Source: Thalassospira lohafexi
GTDB taxonomy: Bacteria; Pseudomonadota; Alphaproteobacteria; Rhodospirillales; Thalassospiraceae
Assembly (NCBI RefSeq): GCF_002844275.1
Contig: NZ_NXGX01000014.1
Coordinates: 1-39,970 of the forward strand
Reading direction: 5' to 3'
DNA: 39,970 nucleotides
In this document: positions 17,791 through 26,111 of the stretch, one piece after another
Layout of the letters: each line of letters begins with the position of its first letter
Position numbering within the stretch: the stretch's first letter is position 1
Position numbers and translations under genes: made by a program
The notes under the pieces: generated by a model
What the model was told of the DNA's origin: nothing
Database searches by the model: none
What the model saw: only the letters and a program-made list of their open reading frames with translations

Positions 17791-18021
17791 ATGTGGTTGC
17801 TTGGTCCTTTTATCGCACGCTATCGCCGCCGAACCGCATTCTTTGCAGCCGCTGCTTTGGCCGCCATCGTTTACGGCCTTGTTGAACAAAGCACGCGCCC
17901 GGAAATGCAGGCATGGTATTGGCCCACCATTTCAGGTGCAATCACCTTTATCCTGACCCGGTTTATTATTTCGCGCATTCTTGCGCGGTTTGTCGGCGGT
18001 GTGCGGCGTCACCTGCATTAA
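17791..18021 (+). CDS. Small membrane protein of unknown function
   Basis: A 76-aa basic protein with two likely membrane segments (about residues 15-32, FFAAAALAAIVYGLV, and 45-65, TISGAITFILTRFIIS). I do not recognise a family. The ATG starts 3 bp after the dGTPase stop, and a strong terminator follows, so it is probably co-transcribed with the dGTPase. The ribosome binding site is weak (GGCGGGC about 13 nt upstream), consistent with translational coupling. Position and hydrophobicity support a real gene; no function can be assigned. Confidence 0.65.
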   Translation: MWLLGPFIARYRRRTAFFAAAALAAIVYGLVEQSTRPEMQAWYWPTISGAITFILTRFIISRILARFVGGVRRHLH

Positions 18022-18032
18022 GCCAAACAAAG

Positions 18033-18058
18033 AAAGGCAGGCCCGAAAGCCTGCCTTT
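18033..18058. terminator. Bidirectional terminator between convergent genes
   Basis: AAAGGCAGGC at 18033-18042 pairs with GCCTGCCTTT at 18049-18058 around a CCGAAA loop. It sits between the small membrane protein gene (plus) and the Pmp3/YqaE gene (minus). A further inverted repeat, CCACGTT at 18072-18078 with AACGTGG at 18092-18098, lies next to it on the yqaE side. Confidence 0.85.
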
Positions 18059-18108
18059 ACTCTATGGATTTCCACGTTCATGCATGAACACAACGTGGAT
18101 CGGGTCCG

Positions 18109-18306
18109 TTATTCCTGACCGCCACCCATGGCGCTGCTGATTTTCTTGTCAGTGTTATACTGACTAAGCGCATAGACAGCCCAGATCGCGGCCGGAATCC
18201 AGCCCAGAAGCGTGATCTGCAAAATCAGGCAGATAATCCCGGCAAAAGGCCGCCCAATGGTAAAGAACAGTAACCAGGGCAGAAGAAGTGCGATCAAAAG
18301 ACGCAT
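18109..18306 (-). CDS. Pmp3/YqaE family small hydrophobic protein
   Basis: The 65-aa product has two membrane segments with the family pattern PWLLFFTIGRPFAGIICLIL and LGWIPAAIWAVYAL. Pmp3/YqaE proteins are stress-induced membrane peptides linked to membrane potential and salt tolerance in yeast and plants; bacterial roles are unclear. The ATG has AAGGGGA 8 nt upstream. It follows the OmpA-family lipoprotein gene by 30 bp in the same direction, so the two may be co-transcribed. Confidence 0.88.
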   Translation of the reverse strand: MRLLIALLLPWLLFFTIGRPFAGIICLILQITLLGWIPAAIWAVYALSQYNTDKKISSAMGGGQE

Positions 18307-18336
18307 GGATGAAATCCCCTTTGATGTGGGACGGCG

Positions 18337-19188
18337 TTACATGCCGTCTTCGAAAGTAACAGTCACGACGCGATTGCCTTGTTCGGCAACACCGTCCGCG
18401 GTTGATACTGGAACATTGGCTTCGCCGCTGATGCTAATGGCAAGCTTGCTTGCCGGTACACCACCCGCACGCAATGCGCTAACAACCGCATCAACACGCG
18501 ATTTGGCAAGAATGTCGTTATACATCGCATCACCTGCACGGTCAGCATAGGCAACCAGACTGATCATTGCCGGGTTGTATTTGGCATAGGCTTCTGCAAT
18601 GCCGTCAACAACCGACATGCCTTTGCTGTCGATTTCAGATTTATCGAACCCGAAATAGACATTCATCGGAACCGGCATTGCCATTGGCATTGCTTTGGCG
18701 ACCGGGCCGGTATCAATTTCGGCCTGAACAATTGCCAGTGCCTGATAGAAGGCAGAACGGCAATTGTCGATGTCTTCCTGCTGGATGTTTTCTTCAAGTT
18801 CCTGCATCCAGCAATCGAAGCTCGTCTGCGCGCGTGCAGCAGGCGATGCTGCCTTGTCACGTCCACCACCGTCAAGTGCGGCAAGAAGGTCAGCACGGGC
18901 GACTTCAATTTCGCCCATTGAGCCTTCTGGCAAGGAACGCTCGGCAATCATCTGCGGACCACTATCCTGTCCGGCAGCGGCCATTTTCGAACGGCTGGTG
19001 AAATACCGCGCGTCGGCCCAGTCGGCCTCGTCATACTCGGCCTGTGCCAGATCGGCGTAATTCTGGTGAAGGGCTGCGTCAAAAGCCGACCCTTCGTCGG
19101 CCATGTCACGTACCCCGGGAATATTCATGTTCGCGCACGCGCTAAGAAATGCAGCGGCGGATACAACGGCAAGCAGTTTAGCTTTCAT
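18337..19188 (-). CDS. OmpA-family peptidoglycan-binding lipoprotein
   Basis: The 283-aa product begins with a lipoprotein signal (MKAKLLAVVSAAAFLSAC, lipobox LSAC, lipidated Cys at residue 18). An Ala/Glu-rich helical region with a CWMQELEENI segment follows, and then a C-terminal OmpA-like domain at about residues 170-283 (VYFGFDKSEID, VAYADRAG, NDILAKSRVDAVVSAL). The Asp of AYADRAG and the Arg of AKSR occupy the diaminopimelate-binding positions. It probably tethers the outer membrane to peptidoglycan. The ATG at 19188 with AAGGAG upstream is preferred to a longer frame to 19215. The partner upstream is a 480-bp noncoding gap; yqaE follows. Confidence 0.9.
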   Translation of the reverse strand: MKAKLLAVVSAAAFLSACANMNIPGVRDMADEGSAFDAALHQNYADLAQAEYDEADWADARYFTSRSKMAAAGQDSGPQMIAERSLPEGSMGEIEVARADLLAALDGGGRDKAASPAARAQTSFDCWMQELEENIQQEDIDNCRSAFYQALAIVQAEIDTGPVAKAMPMAMPVPMNVYFGFDKSEIDSKGMSVVDGIAEAYAKYNPAMISLVAYADRAGDAMYNDILAKSRVDAVVSALRAGGVPASKLAISISGEANVPVSTADGVAEQGNRVVTVTFEDGM

Positions 19189-19601
19189 CGGTGTTACTCC
19201 TTGTCTGACCGACAATCAGGTCCCAAACCCATTTCATTATCGCGAATATGGTGGCATCTGTTTTTTCGATACCTTGCACATCCGCTATGATGGCCATTTT
19301 GGCCTTTTGTTTTTTCCGATGTCGTTCTTGCAGTCGATCAGATCATTTCCAATCTGACCCCGAATTGTGACCCGGCAAAACGCCCGGATCAAACGCCCCA
19401 AGACAACATTCTTCCTGGATATAACTATCCCTATTCAGAGATATATAGAAGTCGAATTCATGAAAAAAAGCAGTGGGATAGAGAAAATTCACATTCTCAT
19501 AACACCGAACATCCGGGGTTAACCGGATACAACCAGCAATTTCCAAGCGCCCAGACCATTAGATACTTAAGATATACACCGTCCGTTTTTACCCATAAAA
19601 A
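19189..19601. other. Noncoding gap upstream of the OmpA-family gene
   Basis: About 410 bp, visibly more A/T-rich than its surroundings. A 67-codon minus-strand frame at 19343-19546 has no convincing ribosome binding site or recognisable sequence and I do not call it. The region should contain the promoter of the lipoprotein gene, but I see no clear -35/-10 pair. Confidence 0.5.
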
Positions 19602-19635
19602 ATGGCCCGACACGTCTTTTTACGTATCGGGCCAT
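19602..19635 (-). terminator. Terminator of the AsmA-like gene
   Basis: ATGGCCCGA at 19602-19610 pairs with TCGGGCCAT at 19627-19635. On the minus strand a TTTTTTA run follows. It lies 36 bp beyond the stop of the gene at 19672. Confidence 0.92.
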
Positions 19636-19671
19636 CTTTGTTCTGATCATCTCTTGTTACGAGACGGACAA

Positions 19672-20517
19672 TTATTCGGCCTTGTCAGAAGATCCACCAA
19701 ACAGACCTTTGACAGCACCACCAAGCGCATCTGCGCCATCTTTGATCTTGCCGCCACTGCCGCTGGCGGCACCGCCAACAGCGCCCATCACACCTTTGCT
19801 AAGGTCGCCAACGCCCTGCATCAAGCCGTCAACATTCAGGCTTGAAACCGACTTGAACACTGACGTGTTGATCGCGGTCAGGATTTCACCGGCCACCTCG
19901 GCCGGGGTGGCACCATTGTCTTCCTTGCCAACATCTTTGAGATGGATTTCCGGCAAGCCAACCGACATCTTCTTACCCTGCAAGAAGCCTGCGGAAACAC
20001 TTACGTCACCATCACGGATATAAACGTTATCAATGATAACCTTTGTCCCAGATGCATTTTCCGAAGAAGCATCCTCAGCACCATCAGCGCCGCCCGCACC
20101 GGTCGGCCCTGATACACGCTGAACAAAACTTTCAACATTGCGCTGAATGGTGGCGATGTTTGACGTGTTGTTGCCAAGCTCATAGGTCACGCTGGGTGCT
20201 GCAATGATAACTTCGATAACCCGAATGGTGTCGCTGGTAAGCGTCGATCCATCAAGTCGGACCGAAATATTGCCAAGCGAGAACGCGTAATCGGTATTGA
20301 ACCCATCCGGGTTGCCAACAATCAACCCATTGATTGCGGCCGAATCCTGTGTGGTATCAATCGCAACACTATCCACCGACACATCGGCCAGCGTCACACG
20401 TGTGCCCGCCTCTTCGATCGTGGATTTAACAATATTGTCGAGATTGACATACACATAAACAAGCCCCGCAACGACGATCAAAACGATCACCGTCAGACCA
20501 ATCAGTATCTTTTTCAT
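19672..20517 (-). CDS. Membrane-anchored AsmA-like protein of unknown function
   Basis: The 281-aa product has one N-terminal membrane anchor (MKKILIGLTVIVLIVVAGLV) followed by a beta-rich region (TLADVSVDSVAIDTTQDSAAINGLIVGNPDGF) like the start of AsmA-type proteins. The C-terminal 50 residues are Gly/Ala-rich (GVMGAVGGAASGSGGKIKDG). AsmA-family proteins are implicated in lipid transport and outer-membrane assembly, but this one is short and any function is guesswork. The ATG at 20517 is chosen because it starts exactly at the membrane anchor; an upstream extension to 20559 is unlikely. It is flanked by its own terminator and by that of xthA, so it stands alone. Confidence 0.7.
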   Translation of the reverse strand: MKKILIGLTVIVLIVVAGLVYVYVNLDNIVKSTIEEAGTRVTLADVSVDSVAIDTTQDSAAINGLIVGNPDGFNTDYAFSLGNISVRLDGSTLTSDTIRVIEVIIAAPSVTYELGNNTSNIATIQRNVESFVQRVSGPTGAGGADGAEDASSENASGTKVIIDNVYIRDGDVSVSAGFLQGKKMSVGLPEIHLKDVGKEDNGATPAEVAGEILTAINTSVFKSVSSLNVDGLMQGVGDLSKGVMGAVGGAASGSGGKIKDGADALGGAVKGLFGGSSDKAE

Positions 20518-20639
20518 TGCCCGTATCCTGCCTTGTTTGTCACCGAAACAGTGCGCCATTCAGAAGATGGGCACAATTCCAGCCTTGTTCAACCATAAGA
20601 GTTGCGCCGTTCGACGCGACAATCAAGTTGTTTCCCATG

Positions 20640-20679
20640 CCAAAACAGCGGACTAGGTTTCCCATGCCCGCTGTTTTGG
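20640..20679 (-). terminator. Hairpin after xthA
   Basis: CCAAAACAGCGG at 20640-20651 pairs perfectly with CCGCTGTTTTGG at 20668-20679, a 12-bp stem with a 16-nt loop, 22 bp past the xthA stop. There is no long T-run after it, so it may end or stabilise the transcript. The flanking TTTCCCATGC occurs twice (20631-20640 and 20658-20667). Confidence 0.65.
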
Positions 20680-20700
20680 TATCAAAATCGGTATCTTTTC

Positions 20701-21498
20701 TCAGAGATTGAACTCAACCACCACAGGTGCGTGATCCGATGGCTTTTCCCAGTCACGGGCCAGATCATACACCGAAGCTGTCCGGGCGGTTCCCGCCATG
20801 TTTGGCGTCATCCAGACGTGATCAAGACGCCGTCCCTTGTTACTGGCCCGCCAATCGCGCGCGCGATAGCTCCACCAGCTAAACAGCTTTTCGGGCTCGG
20901 GCACCACTTCACGCACTGCATCAATGAAATCACCGGACTGGCGGAACTTTTCAAGGATTTCAACCTCGACCGGGGTATGGCTAACCACACGCAGCAGCTG
21001 CTTATGCGACCAAACATCATTTTCCGATGGCGCGATATTGAAATCACCAACCAGAACCGCTTTGCGATTTGGGTCGCTTGCGCGGCGATCCGCCCACCAG
21101 CTGGTCATTTCATCAACAAACGACAGTTTGTGGGCAAACTTCTCATTGATAGCCGGATCGGGTTCATCGCCGCCTGCCGGGATATAGAAGTTATGCAGTT
21201 CAACCCCGTTCTCAAACTTCGCCATACAGTGACGGCGGTCTTCCTTGCCACAGAAATGTTTGATGTCGGTTTCAACAAACGGCAAGCGCGATACGATGGC
21301 CACACCGTTATAGCTTTTCATGCCGTGGTTATGGCGATGGACATATCCGGCGGCCTCGAATGCGTCATGCGGGAAATGCTCATCGGGGCATTTCAGTTCC
21401 TGCAAACACAGCGCATCTGGCTGCTGCTCCTCAAGAAACTTAACCACCTGCTCAATGCGCAGACGAACGGAATTGATGTTCCAGCTTACAATTTTCAA
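20701..21498 (-). CDS. xthA: Exodeoxyribonuclease III (AP endonuclease)
   Basis: The 265-aa product has all hallmarks of the ExoIII/APE1 fold: start MKIVSWNINSVR, the metal-binding Glu in LCLQELK, active-site GDFNIAPSENDVW, and the C-terminal SDHAPVVVEF with the catalytic His. It removes 3' blocks and cuts abasic sites in base excision repair. The start codon is TTG (21498-21496) with GGAG 8 nt upstream; no nearby in-frame ATG gives the conserved N-terminus. It lies 78 bp downstream of the FAH-family gene in the same direction. Confidence 0.95.
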   Translation of the reverse strand: MKIVSWNINSVRLRIEQVVKFLEEQQPDALCLQELKCPDEHFPHDAFEAAGYVHRHNHGMKSYNGVAIVSRLPFVETDIKHFCGKEDRRHCMAKFENGVELHNFYIPAGGDEPDPAINEKFAHKLSFVDEMTSWWADRRASDPNRKAVLVGDFNIAPSENDVWSHKQLLRVVSHTPVEVEILEKFRQSGDFIDAVREVVPEPEKLFSWWSYRARDWRASNKGRRLDHVWMTPNMAGTARTASVYDLARDWEKPSDHAPVVVEFNL

Positions 21499-21576
21499 AA
21501 CGGGCTCCGTTTTATCTTAGTCGGGATAGTGCGAGGTGGAATCGGCTTCTGACCCGAAATCCCAAAACACAAAGAA

Positions 21577-22263
21577 CTACGTCAGCGTCACGGAAAGTTC
21601 GGCTACATCGGCAATAACCAAATCCATGCGATCCCCCCGAACAACCTGACCAACACCCTCGGGCGTTCCAGTAAACAACAGATCGCCGGGTTTCAGTTCA
21701 ATCAGGGTCGACAAATGCACAAGCGCATCGACCACCGGCCAGATCATCTTTGCTGTTGTGTCATCTTGTCGGGCCGTCCCGTTGACAGACAGTTTCAAAT
21801 TGGTCGCATGCGGATTGCCCGCATCGGACTTTGGCCTGATCGCAGAAACAACCGCACAACCATCAAACGATTTCGCCATATCCCATGGCAAACGGCGTTC
21901 TTTAAGGTCGGCCTGTACATCGCGTCGGGTCATATCAAGCCCTGCGGCATATCCGAAAATCGCATCTTCGACGGCCGCACGGTCAAGGTCCTTGCCCCCG
22001 CGTGACAAGGCCACCACAAGTTCGCCCTCATAGTGCAAGTCTTCTGTCGCGGACGGATATGGCAAATCACCATTCCCCACCACCAGACAATCGGTCGGCT
22101 TCATGAATATACAAGGCGGAGTATCAGACGGATCGGATCCCATTTCGCGCACGTGATCGGCATAGTTTTTACCAATGCAGAAAATGCGGTTTACAGCAAA
22201 CAGTTGATCGGAATTTGCAATTGGAATGGTGGTTGGTTCGGCAGCAGGAAAAATCAAATCCAT
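21577..22263 (-). CDS. Fumarylacetoacetate hydrolase (FAH) family protein
   Basis: The 228-aa single-domain product has IFCIGKNYADHVREMG, metal-ligand residues in LHYEGELVVAL (E-x-E), a central GYAAGLDMTRRDVQ segment and a C-terminal LLFTGTPEGVG motif. This matches short FAH-family enzymes such as fumarylpyruvate or acylpyruvate hydrolases and oxaloacetate decarboxylases. Substrate cannot be set from sequence alone. AAAGGAGG lies 5 nt upstream of the ATG, an excellent ribosome binding site. xthA follows in the same direction. Confidence 0.9.
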   Translation of the reverse strand: MDLIFPAAEPTTIPIANSDQLFAVNRIFCIGKNYADHVREMGSDPSDTPPCIFMKPTDCLVVGNGDLPYPSATEDLHYEGELVVALSRGGKDLDRAAVEDAIFGYAAGLDMTRRDVQADLKERRLPWDMAKSFDGCAVVSAIRPKSDAGNPHATNLKLSVNGTARQDDTTAKMIWPVVDALVHLSTLIELKPGDLLFTGTPEGVGQVVRGDRMDLVIADVAELSVTLT

Positions 22264-22490
22264 GGTGGCCTCCTTTGATCAGGATATCTTTGCCATACTG
22301 ATAGCTAAGCCACGGGCAAAAGGAAATGCCCGACCACACCCAAGAGAAATAAAAACAGAACATCTCCTGCCAATTCCTGTCAGGAACCAGTAAAGGCGGC
22401 CTGCCAAATCGGCAAACCGTGCAATATTCTCAAAGCTTGGTTCAAAGGATTGTTTTTAATAAAGGCCAAGAATGCAAGGTCACCCCGCCG

Positions 22491-22853
22491 TCACAATGCC
22501 GCGAGGACCGTCAGTACAAGAATCTTTGCCTTGTTTACAGCTGCAACACGGTAGGAAGCAGCAACACCCTGCGGGATCACGACTGTTTCACCGCTACTTA
22601 AAGTTTGCTGATCCTTGCCAACCAAGACATGCAAGCGGCCAGACAGAACCACAACAACCTTGTCAGCATGAATGTCTCTGATTTCTTGCATCCCCCACGG
22701 GCCCTTTACAACCCGAGCTTCGCCCAACAGTCCCATAAGGGCTTCGGAGGAATTGATCGCCGAGGATACCGAGTTGTGATTACCTCCTGCTGACTCTTCG
22801 TCAAACGAGCCAATCATTAAATCACGTTCAGTTCTTGTCTGCTGACATCCCAT
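22491..22853 (-). CDS. Small cupin-domain protein
   Basis: The 120-aa product ends in a cupin barrel: GPWGMQEIRDIHADKVVVVLSGRLHVLVGKDQ, then SSGETVVIPQGVAASYRV. The usual metal-binding His-x-His is reduced here, so metal binding is doubtful. The N-terminal 35 residues are polar and unlike known domains. The ATG has GGGAG 8 nt upstream. A candidate -10, TATAAT on the minus strand, lies at 22964-22959, without a clear -35. Its 3' side is a 227-bp gap with no obvious terminator before the FAH gene. Function unknown. Confidence 0.75.
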   Translation of the reverse strand: MGCQQTRTERDLMIGSFDEESAGGNHNSVSSAINSSEALMGLLGEARVVKGPWGMQEIRDIHADKVVVVLSGRLHVLVGKDQQTLSSGETVVIPQGVAASYRVAAVNKAKILVLTVLAAL

Positions 22854-23000
22854 ATCAAGGCTCCCATACGAGGATATATCTGTGTTCTGCAGACAACTTT
22901 TGCAGCAAGATTGAACACATCAATATCCCCAAATGAGGAGGCAACCGTATAGTACGTAATTATACCTATGCATTAAATGAAAACAGCGTTCTTCATTGAC

Positions 23001-23987
23001 CTACAACAGCCCTTCGATCACCCGATCAGGTGGAGTATGCCCATCAACAAAGGTCTTGATATTGATCAGGACCTTTTCGCCCATATCAACCCGGCCCTCG
23101 ATGGTTGCCGACCCCATATGGGGCAGCAGAACCGCATTTTGCAGCTCCAGCAATTTCGGGCTTACGGCCGGTTCATGTTCAAACACATCCAAACCCGCAC
23201 CAGCGATTTCGCCGTCCGACAACATCCGTGTTAAGGCCGGCTCATCAACGATTTCACCACGCGCGGTATTGACCAAAATGGCATGCGGCTGCATCAATTT
23301 CAGACGACGTGCCGACAGCAAATGATAGGTTGCCGGGGTATGCGGGCAGTTGACCGAAACAATGTCAACATGTGCTAGCATCTGATCCAGGCTTTCCCAA
23401 TAGGTTGCATCAAGTTCTTCTTCGGTATCAGGATGCACACGGCGACGGTTGTGGTAATGCACCGACAACCCGAACCCCTTTGCCCGACGCGCCAGCGCAC
23501 GGCCAATACGGCCCATACCAACAATACCAAGACGCTTGCCCCAAATGCGGTGACCCAACATCAATGTCGGCCCCCACCCGGCCCAGTCACCTTTACGGAT
23601 CACGCGTTCGCCCTCGGCCAAACGGCGCGACACCGACAGGATCAGCGCCATGGTCATATCGGCGGTATCTTCGGTCAGGACATCGGGTGTGTTGGTCACC
23701 GTAATGCCGCGCGACCGTGCTGTTTGCAGATCGACGTGATCAATACCCGTCCCGAAATTGGCAATCAAACGCAGGTTCGGCCCCGCATGGGCAAGAACAG
23801 CCGCGTCAATCTTGTCAGTGACGGTCGGGACAAGAACATCTGCCTGTTTGACCGCATCAATCAGTTCCTGTTTGCTCATGATCGCGTCATCTATGTTAAG
23901 ACGGGCGTCAAACAGTTCCATCATGCGGGTTTCAATCGCTTCCGGCAGCTTGCGGGTTACGACAACGAGCGGTTTTTTCTTGGTCAT
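23001..23987 (-). CDS. D-2-hydroxyacid dehydrogenase (glyoxylate/hydroxypyruvate reductase type)
   Basis: The 328-aa product carries the Rossmann motif GIVGMGRIGRALARRA at about residues 152-167 and the catalytic triad residues of the family: Arg in VNTARGEIVDE, Glu in GLDVFEHEP and His in LLPHMGSAT. NFGTGIDHVDL is the substrate-domain signature. This fits GyaR-type glyoxylate reductase or D-glycerate dehydrogenase, which reduces glyoxylate or hydroxypyruvate with NAD(P)H; exact substrate is inferred. AGGA lies upstream of the ATG. It is divergent from the exported SH3 protein gene. Confidence 0.92.
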   Translation of the reverse strand: MTKKKPLVVVTRKLPEAIETRMMELFDARLNIDDAIMSKQELIDAVKQADVLVPTVTDKIDAAVLAHAGPNLRLIANFGTGIDHVDLQTARSRGITVTNTPDVLTEDTADMTMALILSVSRRLAEGERVIRKGDWAGWGPTLMLGHRIWGKRLGIVGMGRIGRALARRAKGFGLSVHYHNRRRVHPDTEEELDATYWESLDQMLAHVDIVSVNCPHTPATYHLLSARRLKLMQPHAILVNTARGEIVDEPALTRMLSDGEIAGAGLDVFEHEPAVSPKLLELQNAVLLPHMGSATIEGRVDMGEKVLINIKTFVDGHTPPDRVIEGLL

Positions 23988-24187
23988 GCGCCGTTCCTAT
24001 GCGGTCTTTTAACTCTTTTGCTGGCAAAATGGTCTACGTCGGGGTTTTGCACCTTGCCGCATTGCAGTGATGCCATGCCAAAAGGTACAAAAGCAAGGAT
24101 TTTGACGTCATTTTTGTAATTTTATTTCGCGTACGTTTTTCGAAATACTGACGCGACATGCCGAAAAAAGCAGGGAATACCAGCAAC

Positions 24188-24703
24188 ATGCCGCGAATTT
24201 TTCGCACCTTTTTGTATCGTTTGATGGCTTTGGCGATTTTCGCAAGCCTCGCGACACCCATCGTGGCAAGCGCACAAGAATCCGGCTTACCCATTCCGCG
24301 CTTTGTCGCACTGCGGTCAGACAAGGTATTTTTGCGGTCCGGGCCGGGGCTGCGATATCCCAAGGTCTGGATATATCAGCGTCGCAACATGCCGATGGAA
24401 GTTGTGTCCGAATTTGATACATGGCGCAAAGTCCGTGATTGGGAAGGCAGCGAAGGCTGGGTGCATCAAAGCCTTCTGGTTGGGTCACGCCATGTGATTG
24501 TAACCGATGACACCATCACGCTGTATTCCGCTGCGGATGAAAATGCGCGCAAGATCGCACTGGTTTCCGCCAATGTCATTGGCAAAGTCGAAGACTGCCC
24601 GGCAAGCATGAACTGGTGCCAATTGCGGTTTGGTGATTTTGAAGGCTGGGCACCGCGCCAAGGTTTCTGGGGCCTTTATGAGGACGAGCAGGTCGAAGGA
24701 TAA
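24188..24703 (+). CDS. Exported SH3-domain protein (tandem bacterial SH3)
   Basis: The 171-aa product has a signal peptide (FLYRLMALAIFASLATPIVASA, cleavage after about residue 29). Two bacterial SH3-like modules follow: PRFVALRSDKVFLRSGPGLRYP...GSEGWVHQSLL and TITLYSAADENARKIALVSANVIGKVEDC...EGWAPRQGFWG. Such domains bind cell-wall peptides. The two Cys of DCPASMNWC could form a disulphide in the periplasm. The ATG at 24188 has AGGGA 11 nt upstream; the ATG at 24158 has none. It is divergent from the hydroxyacid dehydrogenase gene. Confidence 0.85.
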   Translation: MPRIFRTFLYRLMALAIFASLATPIVASAQESGLPIPRFVALRSDKVFLRSGPGLRYPKVWIYQRRNMPMEVVSEFDTWRKVRDWEGSEGWVHQSLLVGSRHVIVTDDTITLYSAADENARKIALVSANVIGKVEDCPASMNWCQLRFGDFEGWAPRQGFWGLYEDEQVEG

Positions 24704-24793
24704 ACGCCCTTCGCTGGCATAATTATTATGGTGCCTGAAACATTGACGCCGCAATACGGATGCTTAAACACACATGCGGCGAATGCTCAGTGA

Positions 24794-25867
24794 TCAGGCG
24801 TCAACCGAAACCCGATTGCTTGAACCACCCGAAGATGATCCGCTGTGCGCGGATGTCCCATTGCCACCGCTGTCATATCCGCTAAACACTGGCCCGGTGA
24901 ACGCGGGCTGACTGCGGCTTTGCGGTGCGGTTCTTTCGCCTGCTGGCTGTTGGGTAAATCCAAACTGCTGATCCTGATTTTCAATGTTTGGTGCAAACGG
25001 ATCAAAGGCATAAGGATCTTCCACCCGTTCTGGGATCGGATCAGATTTCGGTTCTGGCAGGCCAAAGCCGCCAACGGTCACTGTCTGATTTTCAAGCTGG
25101 GCTGAAATATTCCCAAGATAAGCCTGCAGGTTTTCAGAAATACGCGCCTGCGTTTCTGCGGCGGGATCATTTTGCGATGCCGCGATCTGGGCCTGCAGAA
25201 CAGTATCACCGGCAACTTGTGAAACCCGGTTTTGATCCTGTGCCACGGCCAGACTGCCGCGATCAGAATTGAGTGAAACTTCCCGGTCCCGCAGGGCTTC
25301 CTGCGCTTGGTCCACCAGGGTCCGCGCATTGGCAACGGCAGTATTGTCTGACAGATCAATTGACGAAAGACCGGTCGCAAGATCCTCGGATGCCGACGCA
25401 AAAAGTTCGACGTCAATCTGGTTATCCGATGACGTGCCGGAACCGACCTGCAAGGTGATGGTCTGGTCTTCAGCCAGAAGGTTTTTGTCTTTGAAACTGC
25501 TGTTGGCGGCAATCCCGTCAATATCAGCAAGATAATCTTCGATCTGGGCAGTTAACTGGGCGCGTTGCTGCTTGGAAAGGTCACTGTTTTCTTCGGCAAG
25601 TTCGACCAGCGCATCAATCTCATCAAGCGCATCACCGATGCGCGACAAATCTGTTGATGCCTGCGACAGCAACTCACTGGCACCACCAAGCGAGCCGCGC
25701 AAATTTTCAAAGGCGTAATTGGCATTGCGCAGGAAATCTGCATTGCGGTCAGAACGCAAGGAACTTTGACTGGACTGGCTGGCGTCAGAGTCGATTAACC
25801 TGTTCTGCGGTGCGATCGCACGCGCAGTGTTGGTATAGATCGGAAGTTGACTACCCAGCAGTTCCAT
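24794..25867 (-). CDS. Orphan flagellin-like protein with Pro/Ser-rich C-terminal tail
   Basis: The 357-aa product resembles the flagellin D1 region: MELLGSQLPIYTNTARAIAPQNRL at the start, LSRIGDALDEIDALVELAEENSDLS, and IAANSSFKDKNLL, where flagellins have a similar FNG-NLL motif. A helical part with LVDQAQEALRDREVSLNSDRGSLAVAQDQNR resembles the C-terminal flagellin helix. About 110 residues of Pro, Gln, Gly and Ser-rich sequence follow (DPYAFDPFAPNIENQDQQ; the end is Ser/Gly-rich), which is unusual. No flagellar genes are nearby. The ATG at 25867 fits the homology start; the ribosome binding site is weak (GGAAAA) and a TTG frame goes to 25918. It may be a minor filament protein, or a secreted or structural derivative. 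Function unknown. Confidence 0.65.
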   Translation of the reverse strand: MELLGSQLPIYTNTARAIAPQNRLIDSDASQSSQSSLRSDRNADFLRNANYAFENLRGSLGGASELLSQASTDLSRIGDALDEIDALVELAEENSDLSKQQRAQLTAQIEDYLADIDGIAANSSFKDKNLLAEDQTITLQVGSGTSSDNQIDVELFASASEDLATGLSSIDLSDNTAVANARTLVDQAQEALRDREVSLNSDRGSLAVAQDQNRVSQVAGDTVLQAQIAASQNDPAAETQARISENLQAYLGNISAQLENQTVTVGGFGLPEPKSDPIPERVEDPYAFDPFAPNIENQDQQFGFTQQPAGERTAPQSRSQPAFTGPVFSGYDSGGNGTSAHSGSSSGGSSNRVSVDA

Positions 25868-26027
25868 TGCTTTTCCGCACAAACAAGCCGGCAAGACAAC
25901 TACATGTTGCGCAAACAAGGGTTCTGAGGAAATTCAAAAACCCTTATAAACCTGACCATCCTGGTGTCCGGCGGAAATATCAACCGATAGTATAGTGTAT
26001 TAGCAGAGAAAAATTAAGCCAAAATGC

Positions 26028-26060
26028 ATGGGCACACATGCCCATCACATAAGATGGGCA
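26028..26060 (-). terminator. Alternative hairpins after the RNA methyltransferase gene
   Basis: ATGGGCA at 26028-26034 can pair with TGCCCAT at 26039-26045. The latter can also pair with a second ATGGGCA at 26054-26060, giving two mutually exclusive stems. They lie 50-85 bp past the stop and are followed on the minus strand by CATTTTGG. Confidence 0.5.
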
Positions 26061-26111
26061 TCATTGGGTCGAACTGGTCTGTTCATGTGCCGCATTTTGG
26101 CGATCACGGGA

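Noticed and set aside
19343..19546. 67-codon minus frame in the gap upstream of the OmpA-family gene
   Set aside because: No ribosome binding site, no recognisable sequence and atypical composition.
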